Source: Pectobacterium aroidearum | Lineage (GTDB): Bacteria; Pseudomonadota; Gammaproteobacteria; Enterobacterales; Enterobacteriaceae | NCBI RefSeq assembly: GCF_015689195.1 | Contig: NZ_CP065044.1 | Location: 1,922,001-1,986,000 of the forward strand | Direction: 5' to 3' | DNA length: 64,000 bases | In this document: in pieces, positions 1 through 9,273 of the stretch | Layout: every line of letters begins with the position of its first letter | How positions within the stretch are numbered: the first letter of the stretch is position 1 | Notes under the pieces: model-generated | The model's database searches: none | What the model was told of the DNA's origin: nothing | What the model saw: the letters and a program-made list of their open reading frames with translations, nothing else | Program-made: the position numbers and the translations under genes

Positions 1-213
1 CGCGCGCAGTCTGGTGCGCCACGCGGCCAGTCCGAGCGTAGTCAAGGTCAGAGCGAACGCCGCTCGGCCGATGGCAATCGTCAGCCGCGTAAATCAGGCG
101 GCAATAGCGATAGCCCCTGGGGTGGTAATAAAGGCAACGGCGGCAAAGGCAATGGCGAAGGGCAGCGCCGCGCACCACGTCCGCAAAACCGCAGTAAGCC
201 AGCGGACAAGTAA
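1..213 (+). CDS. C-terminal end of an unidentified gene with a basic, Gly/Arg/Asn-rich tail (partial)
   Basis: An open frame enters from the left edge and stops at TAA 211-213, giving 70 residues. They are very rich in Arg, Gly, Ser, Gln and Asn, with short repeats such as GGNKGNGGKGNGEGQ. Disordered basic tails like this occur at the C-terminus of DEAD-box RNA helicases and some RNA-modifying enzymes, where they bind RNA. The catalytic part lies outside the window, so the family cannot be named. A hairpin terminator follows directly, which supports this as the true 3' end. The gene converges on pepT. Confidence 0.6.
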   Translation, partial: RAQSGAPRGQSERSQGQSERRSADGNRQPRKSGGNSDSPWGGNKGNGGKGNGEGQRRAPRPQNRSKPADK

Positions 214-221
214 AATAGATA

Positions 222-243
222 GGGAGCCAGTGGCTCCCTTTCT
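222..243 (+). terminator. Rho-independent terminator after the partial gene
   Basis: GGGAGCC (222-228), loop AGT, GGCTCCC (232-238), then TTTCTGTT. A perfect 7-bp stem with a T-rich tail, 9 nt after the stop codon. Confidence 0.8.
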
Positions 244-326
244 GTTGATCACGTCTGTATGCACCATCAACGTACTGAGATTAACGGTTGGATAAGCCTC
301 CACCGTATTTTTCCCTTATCAGGTAA

Positions 327-1556
327 TTATTTCGCCGCCAGCAGGCATAAATTCAACGCGACTTCATACGATTTCACAAATGACGGCACGGGTAAAAACT
401 CAAACCGCGAGTGGAAATTGTGTGCGCCGGTGAAGAAGTTTGGCGTCAGCAATCCTTTGGCGGACAGCGCCGCGCCGTCCGTGCCCCCGCGCATTGGCGT
501 TACTTTGGGTTCAATGCCCAGCGTATCCAGTGCGGCAAACAGCAGGTCGATGGCCCGGCGATCGTCGGTAATGGCGTTGCTGATATTGCTGTAGATATCA
601 GTGAGGCTGAATGTCACGCTACCCGTCGGGTACTGTGCGGCAATCTTCTCTGCGATCGTGGCGATCTGCTGCTTCCGCTGTTCAAACGTAGCTAAATCGA
701 AATCGCGGATAGAGGCTTTAAGCTTCGCTTCATTGGCATTCGCCGTCAGATCGTTAAACCAGATATAGCCCTCGCGTCCTTCCGTATGCTCCGGCGTTTG
801 CTGGCGATCGAACTGGCTGATAAAGTCATGCGCCATAAGCAGTGGGTTGACCAGTACGCCTTTCGCCGACATCGGGTGCGCGGGCACGCCGGTAAAGCGA
901 ATTTCCGCCGAGGCTGCATTGAAGTTCTCATACACCACTTCACCCAGTTCGCAGCAGTCGATGGTGTAGGCGAAATCGACATCGAAGCGTTTGAGATCGA
1001 GCGCTTTCGCACCGCGTAGCCCAATTTCTTCATCTGGCACGAAGGCCACCACGATATCGCCGTGCGGCGTAGCGTCGGTCAGATTTTCCATCAATGTCAT
1101 CACCACGGTAACGGCAGCCTTGTTGTCCGCGCCGAGTACGCTGGTGCCGTCGCTAAAAATAATGTCCTGGCCGATATACGGCAGAATTTCCGGGTGTTCG
1201 GCCGTGCGCAGCCAGATGTTCTGCTTGGCATTCAGACACAGGTCTTCGCCGGTAAAGCGCAGCGTCTGCGGGTGAATATGCGGCGACAGGCCGACGTCAA
1301 CCGTATCGATATGGGTGATAAAACCAATGCGCGGCGCGGACGGACAGTTGCCCGGCTTCACGGCCGTCACGGTGGCGTGCTCATCAATCACGACATCCTG
1401 TAGACCCAGGGCTCGCAGCTCGTCCGCCAGCAATCGTGCCATCTTATGCTGTTCTGGAGTGCTGGGCAGCGTTGTCGAGCTGGCATCGCTTTGGCTGGAG
1501 ACGGCGAGATAACGGTAAAAACGCGTGCTGAGCTGATGAGCCAGACTGTCTGTCAT
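327..1556 (-). CDS. pepT: Peptidase T (tripeptide aminopeptidase)
   Basis: 409 residues, the usual length for PepT, a cytoplasmic di-zinc exopeptidase of family M20B that removes the N-terminal residue from tripeptides. Metal-site landmarks are visible: THIDTVD (His82, Asp84), GADNKAAV (Asp144), PDEEIGLRG (Glu176/Glu177), and a His-containing FTGAHNFHSRFE near the C-terminus. The ATG at 1556 is preceded on its strand by AAGGA. It is transcribed alone, divergent from a peptide-binding protein gene, so peptide capture and peptide hydrolysis genes sit side by side. Three tandem 14-bp repeats lie just upstream of the ribosome site. Confidence 0.95.
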   Translation of the reverse strand: MTDSLAHQLSTRFYRYLAVSSQSDASSTTLPSTPEQHKMARLLADELRALGLQDVVIDEHATVTAVKPGNCPSAPRIGFITHIDTVDVGLSPHIHPQTLRFTGEDLCLNAKQNIWLRTAEHPEILPYIGQDIIFSDGTSVLGADNKAAVTVVMTLMENLTDATPHGDIVVAFVPDEEIGLRGAKALDLKRFDVDFAYTIDCCELGEVVYENFNAASAEIRFTGVPAHPMSAKGVLVNPLLMAHDFISQFDRQQTPEHTEGREGYIWFNDLTANANEAKLKASIRDFDLATFEQRKQQIATIAEKIAAQYPTGSVTFSLTDIYSNISNAITDDRRAIDLLFAALDTLGIEPKVTPMRGGTDGAALSAKGLLTPNFFTGAHNFHSRFEFLPVPSFVKSYEVALNLCLLAAK

Positions 1557-1566
1557 AACGAATCCT

Positions 1567-1608
1567 TTTTATTCAGTACGTTTTATTCAGTACTTTTTAT
1601 TTAGTAAT
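1567..1608. repeat. Three tandem 14-bp repeats upstream of pepT
   Basis: TTTTATTCAGTACG (1567-1580), TTTTATTCAGTACT (1581-1594) and TTTTATTTAGTAAT (1595-1608) follow one another without a gap. They lie directly upstream of the pepT ribosome-binding site in the pepT/dppA-like divergent region. They could be a regulator site or a slipped-strand duplication. I do not recognise the motif. Confidence 0.75.
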
Positions 1609-1724
1609 AACCTTGCTCGTTATCCTAACGTAGAAATTATTTCATTTGAGGGTTTTATTTGTCATTTTATTGTCATGACTTTTATAACCGTGCCATGGAA
1701 TACAAATAACAAGCGAGGTCTGGG

Positions 1725-3320
1725 ATGAAAAAGGCAGGAATACGATTCACATTGGCTGCGTTGACGCTGGCGGTCGCCTCAGCGGCGTCGGCGAATACTC
1801 TGGTATATTGCTCAGAAGGATCGCCGGAAAACTTTAACCCACAGCTTTACACGTCTGGAACCAGCGTGGATGCCAGCGCGGTGCCGATTTATAACCGTCT
1901 GGTGGATTTCAAAGTTGGCACCACGGAGCTGATACCGAGTCTGGCAGAGCGCTGGGATATCAGCGCCGATGGGCGCGTGTATACCTTCCATTTGCGCAAA
2001 GGCGTTAAATTCCAGAGCAACAAATATTTTAAACCCTCGCGTGATTTTACCGCTGACGACGTTATTTTCTCCTTCATGCGGCAAAAAGATCCGCAGCACC
2101 CTTATCACAACGTCTCGAAAGGCACTTATGCCAATTTTGAGAGCTTGTCCTTTGGCTCGCTGATTCAGAACATCGAGAAGGTGGATGACCATACGGTGCG
2201 CTTTACGCTCTCCCATGCGGAAGCCCCATTTCTGGCTGATTTAGCCTGGTACTTTGCTTCCATTCTTTCTGCGGAATATGCCGATGCGATGCTAAAAGCT
2301 GGCACGCCGGAACGCGTGGACATGGACCCAATTGGTACTGGACCTTTCGAGTTAGCGCAGTATCAGAAAGATTCCCGCATCCTCTTTAAGGCATTTCCTG
2401 CCTATTGGGAAGGCAAGGCCAAGCTGGATCGGTTGATTTTCACTATTACGCCGGATGCCTCCGTGCGTTATGCCAAGCTGGAGAAGAATGAGTGTCAGGT
2501 GATGCCGTTCCCTAATCCTGCCGATCTGCCGCGCATTAAAGAGAACAAAGATATCGTGCTGATGCAGAAAGCGGGATTGAATACCGGCTTCCTGTCGTTC
2601 AATACCCAAAAAGCGCCGACGGATAATGTGAAAGTGCGGCAGGCGTTAACGATGGCGATTAATAAGCCCGCGATTATCGACGCCGTTTTTCAGGGAACCG
2701 GAACGGCGGCGAAAAATCTGCTGCCGCCAGGTGTCTGGAGTGCTGACAGCGACCTGAAAGACTATGACTACGATCCTGAGAAGGCTAAGGCGTTGCTGAA
2801 AGAAGCGGGCTTGGCTGAGGGAACCACGATTGAACTGTGGGCGATGCCGGTGCAGCGTCCGTATAACCCGAATGCCCGCCGGATGTCGGAGATGATTCAG
2901 GCCGACTGGGCGAAAGTCGGCGTGCAGGCCAAAATTGTCACCTTCGAGTGGGGTGAATACCTGAAGCGGGTGAAAAGCGGTGAGCATCAGGCGGCGTTGA
3001 TGGGCTGGACAACGGCGACGGGCGATCCTGATAACTTCTTCGGACCGCTTTTTACCTGCACAGCGGCCAACGGTGGTTCCAATTCGGCAAAATGGTGCTA
3101 TCCGCCGTTTGATAAAATCATCACCGAAGCGCGCGCTTCACAGGATCATGAACAGCGAATAGCGTTATACAAGCAGGCGCAGCAGATGATGCACGATCAG
3201 GCACCCGCTGTCATGATTGCGCATTCCACTCTCTCTATTCCGGTACGCAAGGAAGTGATCGGTTATGAAGTTGACCCGTTTGATAAGCATATTTTTTATC
3301 AGGTCGATGTGAAGAAGTAA
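1725..3320 (+). CDS. Periplasmic dipeptide-binding protein, DppA-like (SBP_bac_5 family)
   Basis: 531 residues, close to the 535 of E. coli DppA. An N-terminal signal peptide with a likely cut after SAASA is followed by the family core: NTLVYCSEGSPENFNP, then SLAERWDISADGRVYTFHLR, then the C-terminal lobe ending near YQVDVKK. The protein should capture dipeptides or similar solutes in the periplasm for an ABC importer. No permease or ATPase gene follows: the next gene, queH, converges on it. It therefore either feeds a transporter encoded elsewhere or is a second DppA paralogue. The ATG at 1725 has an upstream GAGGTCTGGG. Substrate assignment is by family only. Confidence 0.9.
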   Translation: MKKAGIRFTLAALTLAVASAASANTLVYCSEGSPENFNPQLYTSGTSVDASAVPIYNRLVDFKVGTTELIPSLAERWDISADGRVYTFHLRKGVKFQSNKYFKPSRDFTADDVIFSFMRQKDPQHPYHNVSKGTYANFESLSFGSLIQNIEKVDDHTVRFTLSHAEAPFLADLAWYFASILSAEYADAMLKAGTPERVDMDPIGTGPFELAQYQKDSRILFKAFPAYWEGKAKLDRLIFTITPDASVRYAKLEKNECQVMPFPNPADLPRIKENKDIVLMQKAGLNTGFLSFNTQKAPTDNVKVRQALTMAINKPAIIDAVFQGTGTAAKNLLPPGVWSADSDLKDYDYDPEKAKALLKEAGLAEGTTIELWAMPVQRPYNPNARRMSEMIQADWAKVGVQAKIVTFEWGEYLKRVKSGEHQAALMGWTTATGDPDNFFGPLFTCTAANGGSNSAKWCYPPFDKIITEARASQDHEQRIALYKQAQQMMHDQAPAVMIAHSTLSIPVRKEVIGYEVDPFDKHIFYQVDVKK

Positions 3321-3329
3321 GACGTTGAC

Positions 3330-3352
3330 AGTCCGGCACTGAGTGCCGGACT
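3330..3352. terminator. Bidirectional hairpin between the dppA-like gene and queH
   Basis: AGTCCGGCACT (3330-3340) pairs with AGTGCCGGACT (3342-3352) around a single central base: an 11-bp perfect inverted repeat between convergent genes. The T tail is weak, so termination efficiency is uncertain. Confidence 0.65.
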
Positions 3353-3366
3353 CCGGTGTTAAGTGG

Positions 3367-4038
3367 TTATTCGGTATCGTCGCCGTAATACAGCTTCCCG
3401 ATACGGATAATATCGCGCCCCTGTGATTTGCGATGCTTATTGGAATCGCGCAGGGAATAAATGCAGCCGCAATACTCCTGTTGATAGAAACGTTCACGCT
3501 TGCTGATTTCGATCATACGCGACGAGCCGCCGCCTTTACGCCAGTTGTAGTCCCAATAGGTGATGCCGGGATATTTCTGTGCGGCGTTCTGGCCACATTC
3601 GTTAATTTGCTGCATGTTTTTCCAGCGGGAAATCCCCAATGAACTGGAGATAACGCTAAAGCCGTTTTCTGCGGCGTACAGCGCCGTGCGCTCGAAACGC
3701 ATATCAAAACACATGGTGCAGCGAATGCCGCGTTCGGGCTCCCATTCCATGCCTTTGGCGCGCTCAAACCAGTTATCCGTGTCGTAATCCGCATCGATGA
3801 AAGGCACGTTATGCTGTTCGGCGAAGCGGATGTTTTCCTCTTTACGGATCAGGTATTCACGCTGCGGGTGGATGTTGGGGTTATAAAAGAAAATGGTGTA
3901 GTCGATGCCAGAAGCGGTGATGGCTTCCATGACTTCACCAGAGCAGGGCGCACAGCAGGAGTGCAGCAGCAGCTTGTCGGCGTTATTCGGCAGAGAAAGC
4001 TGTGGACGTTGCAGCGCGGCGGTTTTGACATTCGACAT
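3367..4038 (-). CDS. queH: Epoxyqueuosine reductase QueH
   Basis: 223 residues of the DUF208/QueH family. QueH performs the last step of tRNA queuosine synthesis, reducing epoxyqueuosine to queuosine; it is a non-homologous replacement for cobalamin-dependent QueG. The expected metal-binding cysteines are present: HSCCAPCS (Cys28, Cys29, Cys32), CTMCFDMR (Cys107, Cys110) and a C-terminal YCGC (Cys190, Cys192). The start ATG is at 4038. It is divergent from dusC, another tRNA-modification gene, with about 210 bp between them. The neighbouring peptide-binding gene is convergent, so queH is probably monocistronic. Confidence 0.92.
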   Translation of the reverse strand: MSNVKTAALQRPQLSLPNNADKLLLHSCCAPCSGEVMEAITASGIDYTIFFYNPNIHPQREYLIRKEENIRFAEQHNVPFIDADYDTDNWFERAKGMEWEPERGIRCTMCFDMRFERTALYAAENGFSVISSSLGISRWKNMQQINECGQNAAQKYPGITYWDYNWRKGGGSSRMIEISKRERFYQQEYCGCIYSLRDSNKHRKSQGRDIIRIGKLYYGDDTE

Positions 4039-4252
4039 AATAAATAGTCACTTCGTTGTGGTCCGTAAGGACAGTGTCGGCACAAATTCGTAACGAATTA
4101 TTGATGATATGCTCACAAGAGGCAACCTCCGAGCCCGCCCGGCGTTATCTTTCCCGTTGCGTTCCCCGTACAATACCCCCTAAGATTGCCTGCTTTTTTA
4201 GCCGTGCAATGAATGGCTGTGATTAACGATTGAATGGTTACCGAGTAGCGTT

Positions 4253-5185
4253 ATGCGTGTTCTGCTTGCCCCGATGGAAGGGGTTCTCGACTCATTAGTG
4301 CGAGAACTGCTGACCGAAGTAAATGATTATGACCTGTGTGTCACCGAGTTCTTACGCGTGGTGGATCAGTGTCTGCCGGTTAAGTCCTTTTATCGTCTTT
4401 GCCCGGAGCTACACCATGCCAGCCGCACGCCGTCTGGTACGCTGGTGCGTGTACAGCTGCTGGGTCAATATCCGCAGTGGCTGGCGGAAAATGCCGCGCG
4501 GGCGGTGGAACTGGGTTCGTATGGCGTCGATCTTAACTGCGGCTGCCCGTCGAAGCTGGTGAACGGCAGCGGGGGCGGGGCGACGCTGTTAAAAGATCCC
4601 GAGCTGATTTATCAGGGCGCGAAAGCCATGCGTGAGGCGGTGCCTGCCCATTTGCCTGTCACGGTGAAAATTCGGCTGGGCTGGGATTCCGGCGATCGCC
4701 AGTTTGAAATTGCCGATGCGGTGCAGCAGGCGGGCGCAAGCGAGCTGGTCGTGCATGGCCGTACGAAAGAAGACGGTTATAAAGCCGAATGCATTAACTG
4801 GCAGGCGATAGGGAAAATCCGCCAGCGGTTGCGGATTCCGGTGATCGCCAACGGCGAAATCTGGGACTGGCAGAGTGCACAGGACTGTATGGCGACAACG
4901 GGGTGCGACGCAATTATGCTCGGGCGGGGCGCGCTAAACGTGCCGAACCTGAGTCGCGTCATTAAGTATAACGAACCGCGTATGCCGTGGCCTGAGGTCA
5001 TGCTGCTGCTACAAAAATATGTGCAGTTGGAAAAGCAGGGCGACACCGGGATGTATCACGTCGCACGTATCAAACAGTGGCTCGGCTATTTGCGTAAAGA
5101 ATACGATGACGCCACCGAGTTATTCAGCGAGATTCGCACCCTGAAAACGTCGGCGGACATCGCACGCGTGATCGGTGAGCCGTAG
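4253..5185 (+). CDS. dusC: tRNA-dihydrouridine(16) synthase
   Basis: 310 residues, near the 315 of E. coli DusC, an FMN- and NADPH-dependent enzyme that reduces uridine 16 in the tRNA D-loop. The N-terminal APMEGVLD and the catalytic-loop [10 protein letters not shown], with the conserved Cys98, are typical of Dus proteins. [10 protein letters not shown] and the phosphate-binding [13 protein letters not shown] with MLGRGAL complete the FMN-binding TIM barrel. The subgroup is chosen from length and the N-terminus; DusA and DusB differ there. The gene stands alone between queH (divergent) and the mmuPM promoter region. Confidence 0.93.
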   Translation: MRVLLAPMEGVLDSLVRELLTEVNDYDLCVTEFLRVVDQCLPVKSFYRLCPELHHASRTPSGTLVRVQLLGQYPQWLAENAARAVELGSYGVDLNCGCPSKLVNGSGGGATLLKDPELIYQGAKAMREAVPAHLPVTVKIRLGWDSGDRQFEIADAVQQAGASELVVHGRTKEDGYKAECINWQAIGKIRQRLRIPVIANGEIWDWQSAQDCMATTGCDAIMLGRGALNVPNLSRVIKYNEPRMPWPEVMLLLQKYVQLEKQGDTGMYHVARIKQWLGYLRKEYDDATELFSEIRTLKTSADIARVIGEP

Positions 5186-5317
5186 GCGCTCACCATTTCC
5201 TCATTTTCTGCTTTCCCTCTCTTGTGTCTTCATCACATTGTTCGTTTTTAACGCACTTCATCGCTCTCTCTCCGGCCTGTACTTTACTTTACGAATCGCT
5301 TGACGGTATAACACTCC

Positions 5318-5341
5318 ATCTGTCTGGAAGTTTAGACGTCT
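5318..5341 (+). promoter_or_regulatory. Tandem MetJ operator (met boxes) upstream of mmuPM
   Basis: Three consecutive 8-bp boxes: ATCTGTCT (5318-5325), GGAAGTTT (5326-5333) and a perfect consensus AGACGTCT (5334-5341). The first two match AGACGTCT at 5 of 8 positions each. Two or more adjacent boxes are the known arrangement for cooperative MetJ-SAM binding. The site ends 16 bp before the mmuP start codon. It implies repression of S-methylmethionine use when S-adenosylmethionine is plentiful, which fits the pathway. Confidence 0.75.
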
Positions 5342-5357
5342 ATAAATAAAGGTCATC

Positions 5358-6770
5358 ATGGAACAACACGCACCAGGCTCGGAAGGGCAGTTTAAGCGCA
5401 CCATGAAAGCTCGCCACTTGGTGATGCTTTCACTCGGCGGCGTCATCGGTACCGGCCTGTTTTTCAATACGGGCTACATTATTTCCACCACGGGGGCTGC
5501 CGGGACGCTATTGGCCTATCTGATCGGCGCGCTGGTGGTGTATCTGGTGATGCTGAGCTTGGGGGAACTGTCCGTCGCGATGCCGGAAACCGGGGCGTTC
5601 CATGTGTATGCATCCCGCTATCTCAGCCCGGCAACGGGCTACACGGTGGCGTGGCTCTATTGGCTGACGTGGACGGTCGCACTGGGCTCCAGCCTGACTG
5701 CTGCTGGTTTTTGCATGCAGTATTGGTTCCCACAGGTGCCGGTCTGGACCTGGTGTCTGCTGTTTTGTGTGTTGATTTATCTGCTGAACATTGTGTCGTC
5801 CCGTTTCTTTGCCGAAGGGGAGTTCTGGTTCTCGATCGTGAAAGTGGTCACGATACTCGCCTTTATCGTACTCGGCGCAGGCGCGATGTTTGGTTTTATT
5901 CCGATGCAGGATGGCTCTCCTGCGCCGTTCTTCCGGAACATTACCGCGTCTGGCTGGTTTCCACACGGCGGCCTGCCGATCTTAATGACGATGGTGGCGG
6001 TCAACTTCGCTTTCTCCGGTACGGAGCTGATCGGTATCGCGGCAGGAGAAACCGAGAATCCACAGAAAGTGGTGCCGATGGCGATTCGCACTACCGTTGC
6101 ACGACTGGTGATCTTCTTTCTCGGTACGGTGCTGGTGCTGGCGGCGATGATCCCGATGGAAGAAGCAGGTATCGCGAAAAGCCCGTTTGTGCTGGTGTTT
6201 GAAAAAATTGGTATTCCTTACGCCGCTGATATTTTTAATTTCGTGATTTTGACGGCGATTCTGTCTGCTGCTAACTCAGGGCTGTATGCCTCGGGGCGTA
6301 TGCTGTGGTCGCTGTCCAATGAAGGCACGCTGCCGCGCCGCTTTTCTCGTCTGACGCGCCGTGGTATTCCACTCTTTGCGATTTCTGTCAGTATGCTGGG
6401 CGGGCTGCTGGCGCTGTTTTCCAGCGTGGTCGCACCGGATACCGTTTACGTGGCGCTGTCTGCGATTTCCGGCTTTGCCGTGGTGGCGGTGTGGCTGAGT
6501 ATCTGCGCCTCGCACTATATGTTCCGCCGTCACCATATTCGCACGGGAAAACCGCTTTCTGACCTGCAATATCGTGCGCCCTGGTACCCTATCACGCCGA
6601 TTCTTGGCTTCCTGCTGTGCCTGCTGGCCTGCGTCGGACTGGCGTTTGATCCAAGCCAGCGAATTGCGCTGTGGTGTGGAATTCCGTTTGTCGCGTTGTG
6701 CTATGGTGCTTATTATTTCACGCAGTCACTGAAGAAGCGTGGATTAACGGGAGTGGAAGACATTGCGTAA
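5358..6770 (+). CDS. mmuP: S-methylmethionine permease
   Basis: 470 residues of the amino acid-polyamine-organocation (APC) family with about 12 membrane segments; E. coli MmuP is about the same size. The N-terminal signature [20 protein letters not shown] contains the unwound helix 1 GVIGTG that contacts the substrate amino group. It is followed directly by mmuM, which overlaps its 3' end by 8 bp, so the two are translationally coupled. The partner supports S-methylmethionine as the substrate: import here, methyl transfer there. The ATG at 5358 lies 16 bp after a MetJ operator. Confidence 0.93.
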   Translation: MEQHAPGSEGQFKRTMKARHLVMLSLGGVIGTGLFFNTGYIISTTGAAGTLLAYLIGALVVYLVMLSLGELSVAMPETGAFHVYASRYLSPATGYTVAWLYWLTWTVALGSSLTAAGFCMQYWFPQVPVWTWCLLFCVLIYLLNIVSSRFFAEGEFWFSIVKVVTILAFIVLGAGAMFGFIPMQDGSPAPFFRNITASGWFPHGGLPILMTMVAVNFAFSGTELIGIAAGETENPQKVVPMAIRTTVARLVIFFLGTVLVLAAMIPMEEAGIAKSPFVLVFEKIGIPYAADIFNFVILTAILSAANSGLYASGRMLWSLSNEGTLPRRFSRLTRRGIPLFAISVSMLGGLLALFSSVVAPDTVYVALSAISGFAVVAVWLSICASHYMFRRHHIRTGKPLSDLQYRAPWYPITPILGFLLCLLACVGLAFDPSQRIALWCGIPFVALCYGAYYFTQSLKKRGLTGVEDIA

Positions 6771-7704
6771 AAATACGGTTACCGAACTGCTGGCAACGGC
6801 ACCCACGATTGTGTTGGATGGCGCGCTAGCGACCGAACTGGAAGCGCGCGGCTGTGATTTAACGGATCCGCTGTGGTCCGCGAAAGTACTGGTTGAGAAC
6901 CCGGCGCTGATTTATCAGGTTCATCTCGACTATTTCAAGGCAGGGGCGCAGTGTGCAATTACGGCCAGCTATCAGGCGACGCCGCAAGGGTTTGAGGCGC
7001 GGGGCTATAGCGAAGCGGAGTCGCTGGCGCTGATTGCCAAGAGCGTACAGTTGGCGGCGCAGGCGCGGGATGATTACCGCCGCGACAATCCGCAGGCTGG
7101 GGCGCTGCTGGTGGCGGGGTCGGTGGGGCCATACGGCGCCTATCTGGCGGATGGCTCGGAGTATCGCGGTGATTATCAGCTGCCGCAGGCTGACATGATG
7201 GCGTTTCATCGGCCGCGTATGGCGGCGCTGCTGGAGGCGGGAGCGGATCTTCTGGCCTGTGAGACGCTGCCGTCTTTTGCTGAAATCGAGGCGCTGATTG
7301 CATTACTGGCTGAGTTCCCTCAGGCGCAGGCCTGGCTCTCCTTCACGCTGCGCGACAGCGAACACCTCAGCGACGGCACGCCATTGCGCACGGTGCTGGC
7401 GCGGGTCAACGCCTGTTCGCAGGTGGTCGCTGTGGGTATCAACTGCATTGCGTTGGAAAAGGTGACGCCTGCGCTGACGTACCTGTCTTCGCTGACGGAT
7501 TTGCCGTTGGTGGTTTATCCCAATTCCGGCGAGCAGTATGATGCGGTAACGAAAACCTGGAGCAGCGCTCACGATGCCGCCTGCTCGCTAACGGCGTATC
7601 TGCCCGAGTGGCAAGCGGCAGGGGCACGTCTGATTGGCGGCTGCTGCCGAACCACGCCTGCTGATATTGCCGGTATTGCACGTTGCTGCCAGCATGAGGG
7701 TTAG
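6763..7704 (+). CDS. mmuM: Homocysteine S-methyltransferase
   Basis: 313 residues. The enzyme transfers a methyl group from S-methylmethionine (or SAM) to homocysteine, yielding methionine. The zinc-thiolate ligands are visible: Cys228 in VGINCIA and the Cys294/Cys295 pair in IGGCCRTTP. The N-terminal [14 protein letters not shown] is the family signature. The best start is TTG at 6763, within the last codons of mmuP and preceded by GGGAGTGGA; it gives the normal family N-terminus. Together with mmuP it lets the cell recover methionine from plant-derived S-methylmethionine, which suits a plant pathogen. Confidence 0.93.
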   Translation: MRKNTVTELLATAPTIVLDGALATELEARGCDLTDPLWSAKVLVENPALIYQVHLDYFKAGAQCAITASYQATPQGFEARGYSEAESLALIAKSVQLAAQARDDYRRDNPQAGALLVAGSVGPYGAYLADGSEYRGDYQLPQADMMAFHRPRMAALLEAGADLLACETLPSFAEIEALIALLAEFPQAQAWLSFTLRDSEHLSDGTPLRTVLARVNACSQVVAVGINCIALEKVTPALTYLSSLTDLPLVVYPNSGEQYDAVTKTWSSAHDAACSLTAYLPEWQAAGARLIGGCCRTTPADIAGIARCCQHEG

Positions 7705-7723
7705 CACTAAATAAGGGGATGCC

Positions 7724-8275
7724 GTGATGGAAAATGATGTGAATCTGCAACAGGTGTACTCGCTTGCCAGACAGCGCGTTGCGCCAGATGTGCCGGTAAC
7801 GGTGCTGCACATTGGCGAACAGCAGACGACGGTTGTCTGCGGGACGGCATCACAGCCGTCGGCAACCCTGCAACTGACCATCGGTTTTGACAAAACGGCT
7901 ACGACGTTTTTCAAGCATCTTCCCCCGACGCCGGACGAAATGGAGTTGGCGATCATGGCGGTGGAGGATGAAGTGACGCGTATTCGCCACGATATTCCTG
8001 CGGGGTCTGCGCTGTTTTCTTTCGACTCTGATTTGGTCGACCTCGCACAGATTTCAGGCGCAGAAGAAGAGGAAGGCGGCTGGCGCTTGCCGCAGGATGA
8101 CATGGAGCGGACATTTAAACGTCTGGAACGCGTCATGCTGGGGAGTCCGGCAACCTGGGAGGGTATTCCGCTTGAGAACGCTTTCTCCGCCCGGTTGCTG
8201 ATTTTGCGTGAGTTTATGCATCATCACGGCTTCGATTCTGCACTGATTTTGCTATTACCTGCGGTTGTTGCGTGA
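7724..8275 (+). CDS. Conserved-looking protein of unknown function
   Basis: 183 residues (start GTG 7724, or ATG 7727 immediately after). I do not recognise the family. It is soluble and acidic, with no signal peptide or membrane segment. A mixed N-terminal half is followed by an acidic stretch SGAEEEEGGW near 114-123, then a helical C-terminal region ending in a hydrophobic ALILLLPAVVA. It has an upstream AAGGGG and starts 19 bp after mmuM, so it may be the third gene of the mmu unit. Codon use matches the neighbours. A role in methionine metabolism would be a guess from position alone. Confidence 0.75.
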   Translation: MMENDVNLQQVYSLARQRVAPDVPVTVLHIGEQQTTVVCGTASQPSATLQLTIGFDKTATTFFKHLPPTPDEMELAIMAVEDEVTRIRHDIPAGSALFSFDSDLVDLAQISGAEEEEGGWRLPQDDMERTFKRLERVMLGSPATWEGIPLENAFSARLLILREFMHHHGFDSALILLLPAVVA

Positions 8276-8673
8276 AGAACTAGCGGTTTTTCCCTTCTCA
8301 GCTACTATTAACGGCGGTCTGCGTCCAGCAAGGGGGCTGACCGCATTCTTTTGCTGGGAAATATCCGATGTTATTTATTAATCGGTATTCTCTGACAGGA
8401 AATTGCACTCGGGATATCTGACGTTGTAAGGTAATAACGCGGCATGATTATCGAGGTAATGCTATCGCGGTACAGTATGTGACAGGATGTAAGGTGTGAA
8501 TCAAGGAGGGTGAGAGGACGGCCATTCGGCCATATTATGTTACCTGTATGATCTATTTTGCGGATGACCGAATCTTTAATTATCTTGAATTTCCGTATGA
8601 CAGCGTAATAAAACGCTGTTTCGATATGGCGGGAGTCAATGTTATTTCAGGGAGTCCAGTGAGGGGAAAGAAC
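8276..8673. other. 398-bp gap before the class IV cyclase gene
   Basis: No gene is seen. GCGGTC (8314-8319) and GACCGC (8339-8344) form an imperfect long-loop hairpin followed by ATTCTTTTGC, a possible terminator for the preceding gene. A short GGCC-ATTC-GGCC hairpin lies near 8520-8531. Translation of the downstream frame could begin as early as 8548, but the family-typical start is 8674. Confidence 0.4.
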
Positions 8674-9216
8674 ATGGTTGAACATTTCACAGGGAAATAT
8701 GAAGTTGAACTTAAATTTCGCATCGACGATATAGCCGTTTTTAGAAATACGCTTTTTAGCCTTCACCCAGAGGCTTTCGTCTTTGAAAATAAAGAACACG
8801 ATGTTTATTACGATGATGCAGAGAGGCGTTTACAGCAGCAAAATATCAAAATGCTGGTGCGACGTATGGAGCCATCAGGAATTAAGCTCTGGATCGTGAA
8901 AGGGCCGGGTGTCGAGCGCTGTGAAGCGGTTAACGTCGAAGCTTTTGAAAAAACCGACAGCATGCTACAGACATTAGGGTATCAACCCCTTTTTGAAATT
9001 CATAAAATTCGCAGTATCTACTTTTTAAATGCTTTCCACATTACGCTCGATTATATTGAATCGCTTGGTTATTTCGTGGAAATATCGGTAATGACCGATG
9101 ATGAAACCCAGTTGAAAGCACTCAGAGATCGGTGTATAGAGTGTGCGCTACGGCTTCAATTGTCATTGGATAATATTGAAACGAAATCTTATTATCAATT
9201 ATTAGGTTTTAATTAA
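8674..9216 (+). CDS. Class IV adenylate cyclase (CyaB-type, CYTH fold)
   Basis: 180 residues from the ATG at 8674, which has an upstream GAGGGGAAAG; the length equals the known class IV enzymes of Yersinia and Aeromonas. CYTH proteins form a tunnel that binds triphosphates. The acidic/basic residues are present: EVELKF at 10-15 (the ExE motif), VYYDDAE, MLVRRMEPSG, LWIVKGPGVERCE and IRSIYF. The family converts ATP to cyclic AMP and is separate from the class I CyaA used for catabolite control. The frame is open for 42 more codons upstream, but that part is AT-rich and unlike the family. It appears to be a single-gene unit. Its physiological signal is unknown. Confidence 0.88.
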   Translation: MVEHFTGKYEVELKFRIDDIAVFRNTLFSLHPEAFVFENKEHDVYYDDAERRLQQQNIKMLVRRMEPSGIKLWIVKGPGVERCEAVNVEAFEKTDSMLQTLGYQPLFEIHKIRSIYFLNAFHITLDYIESLGYFVEISVMTDDETQLKALRDRCIECALRLQLSLDNIETKSYYQLLGFN

Positions 9217-9273
9217 CTGTTATTCAATGGTTATTGAATTGTTGTTTTTATTGTTCGATTTGCACACGGGGAA

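Noticed and set aside
5508-5966. Long open frames antisense to mmuP, bglX, tail genes and others
   Set aside because: They are shadows of real genes in GC-rich DNA: no ribosome sites, basic low-complexity products, and complete overlap with well-supported genes.
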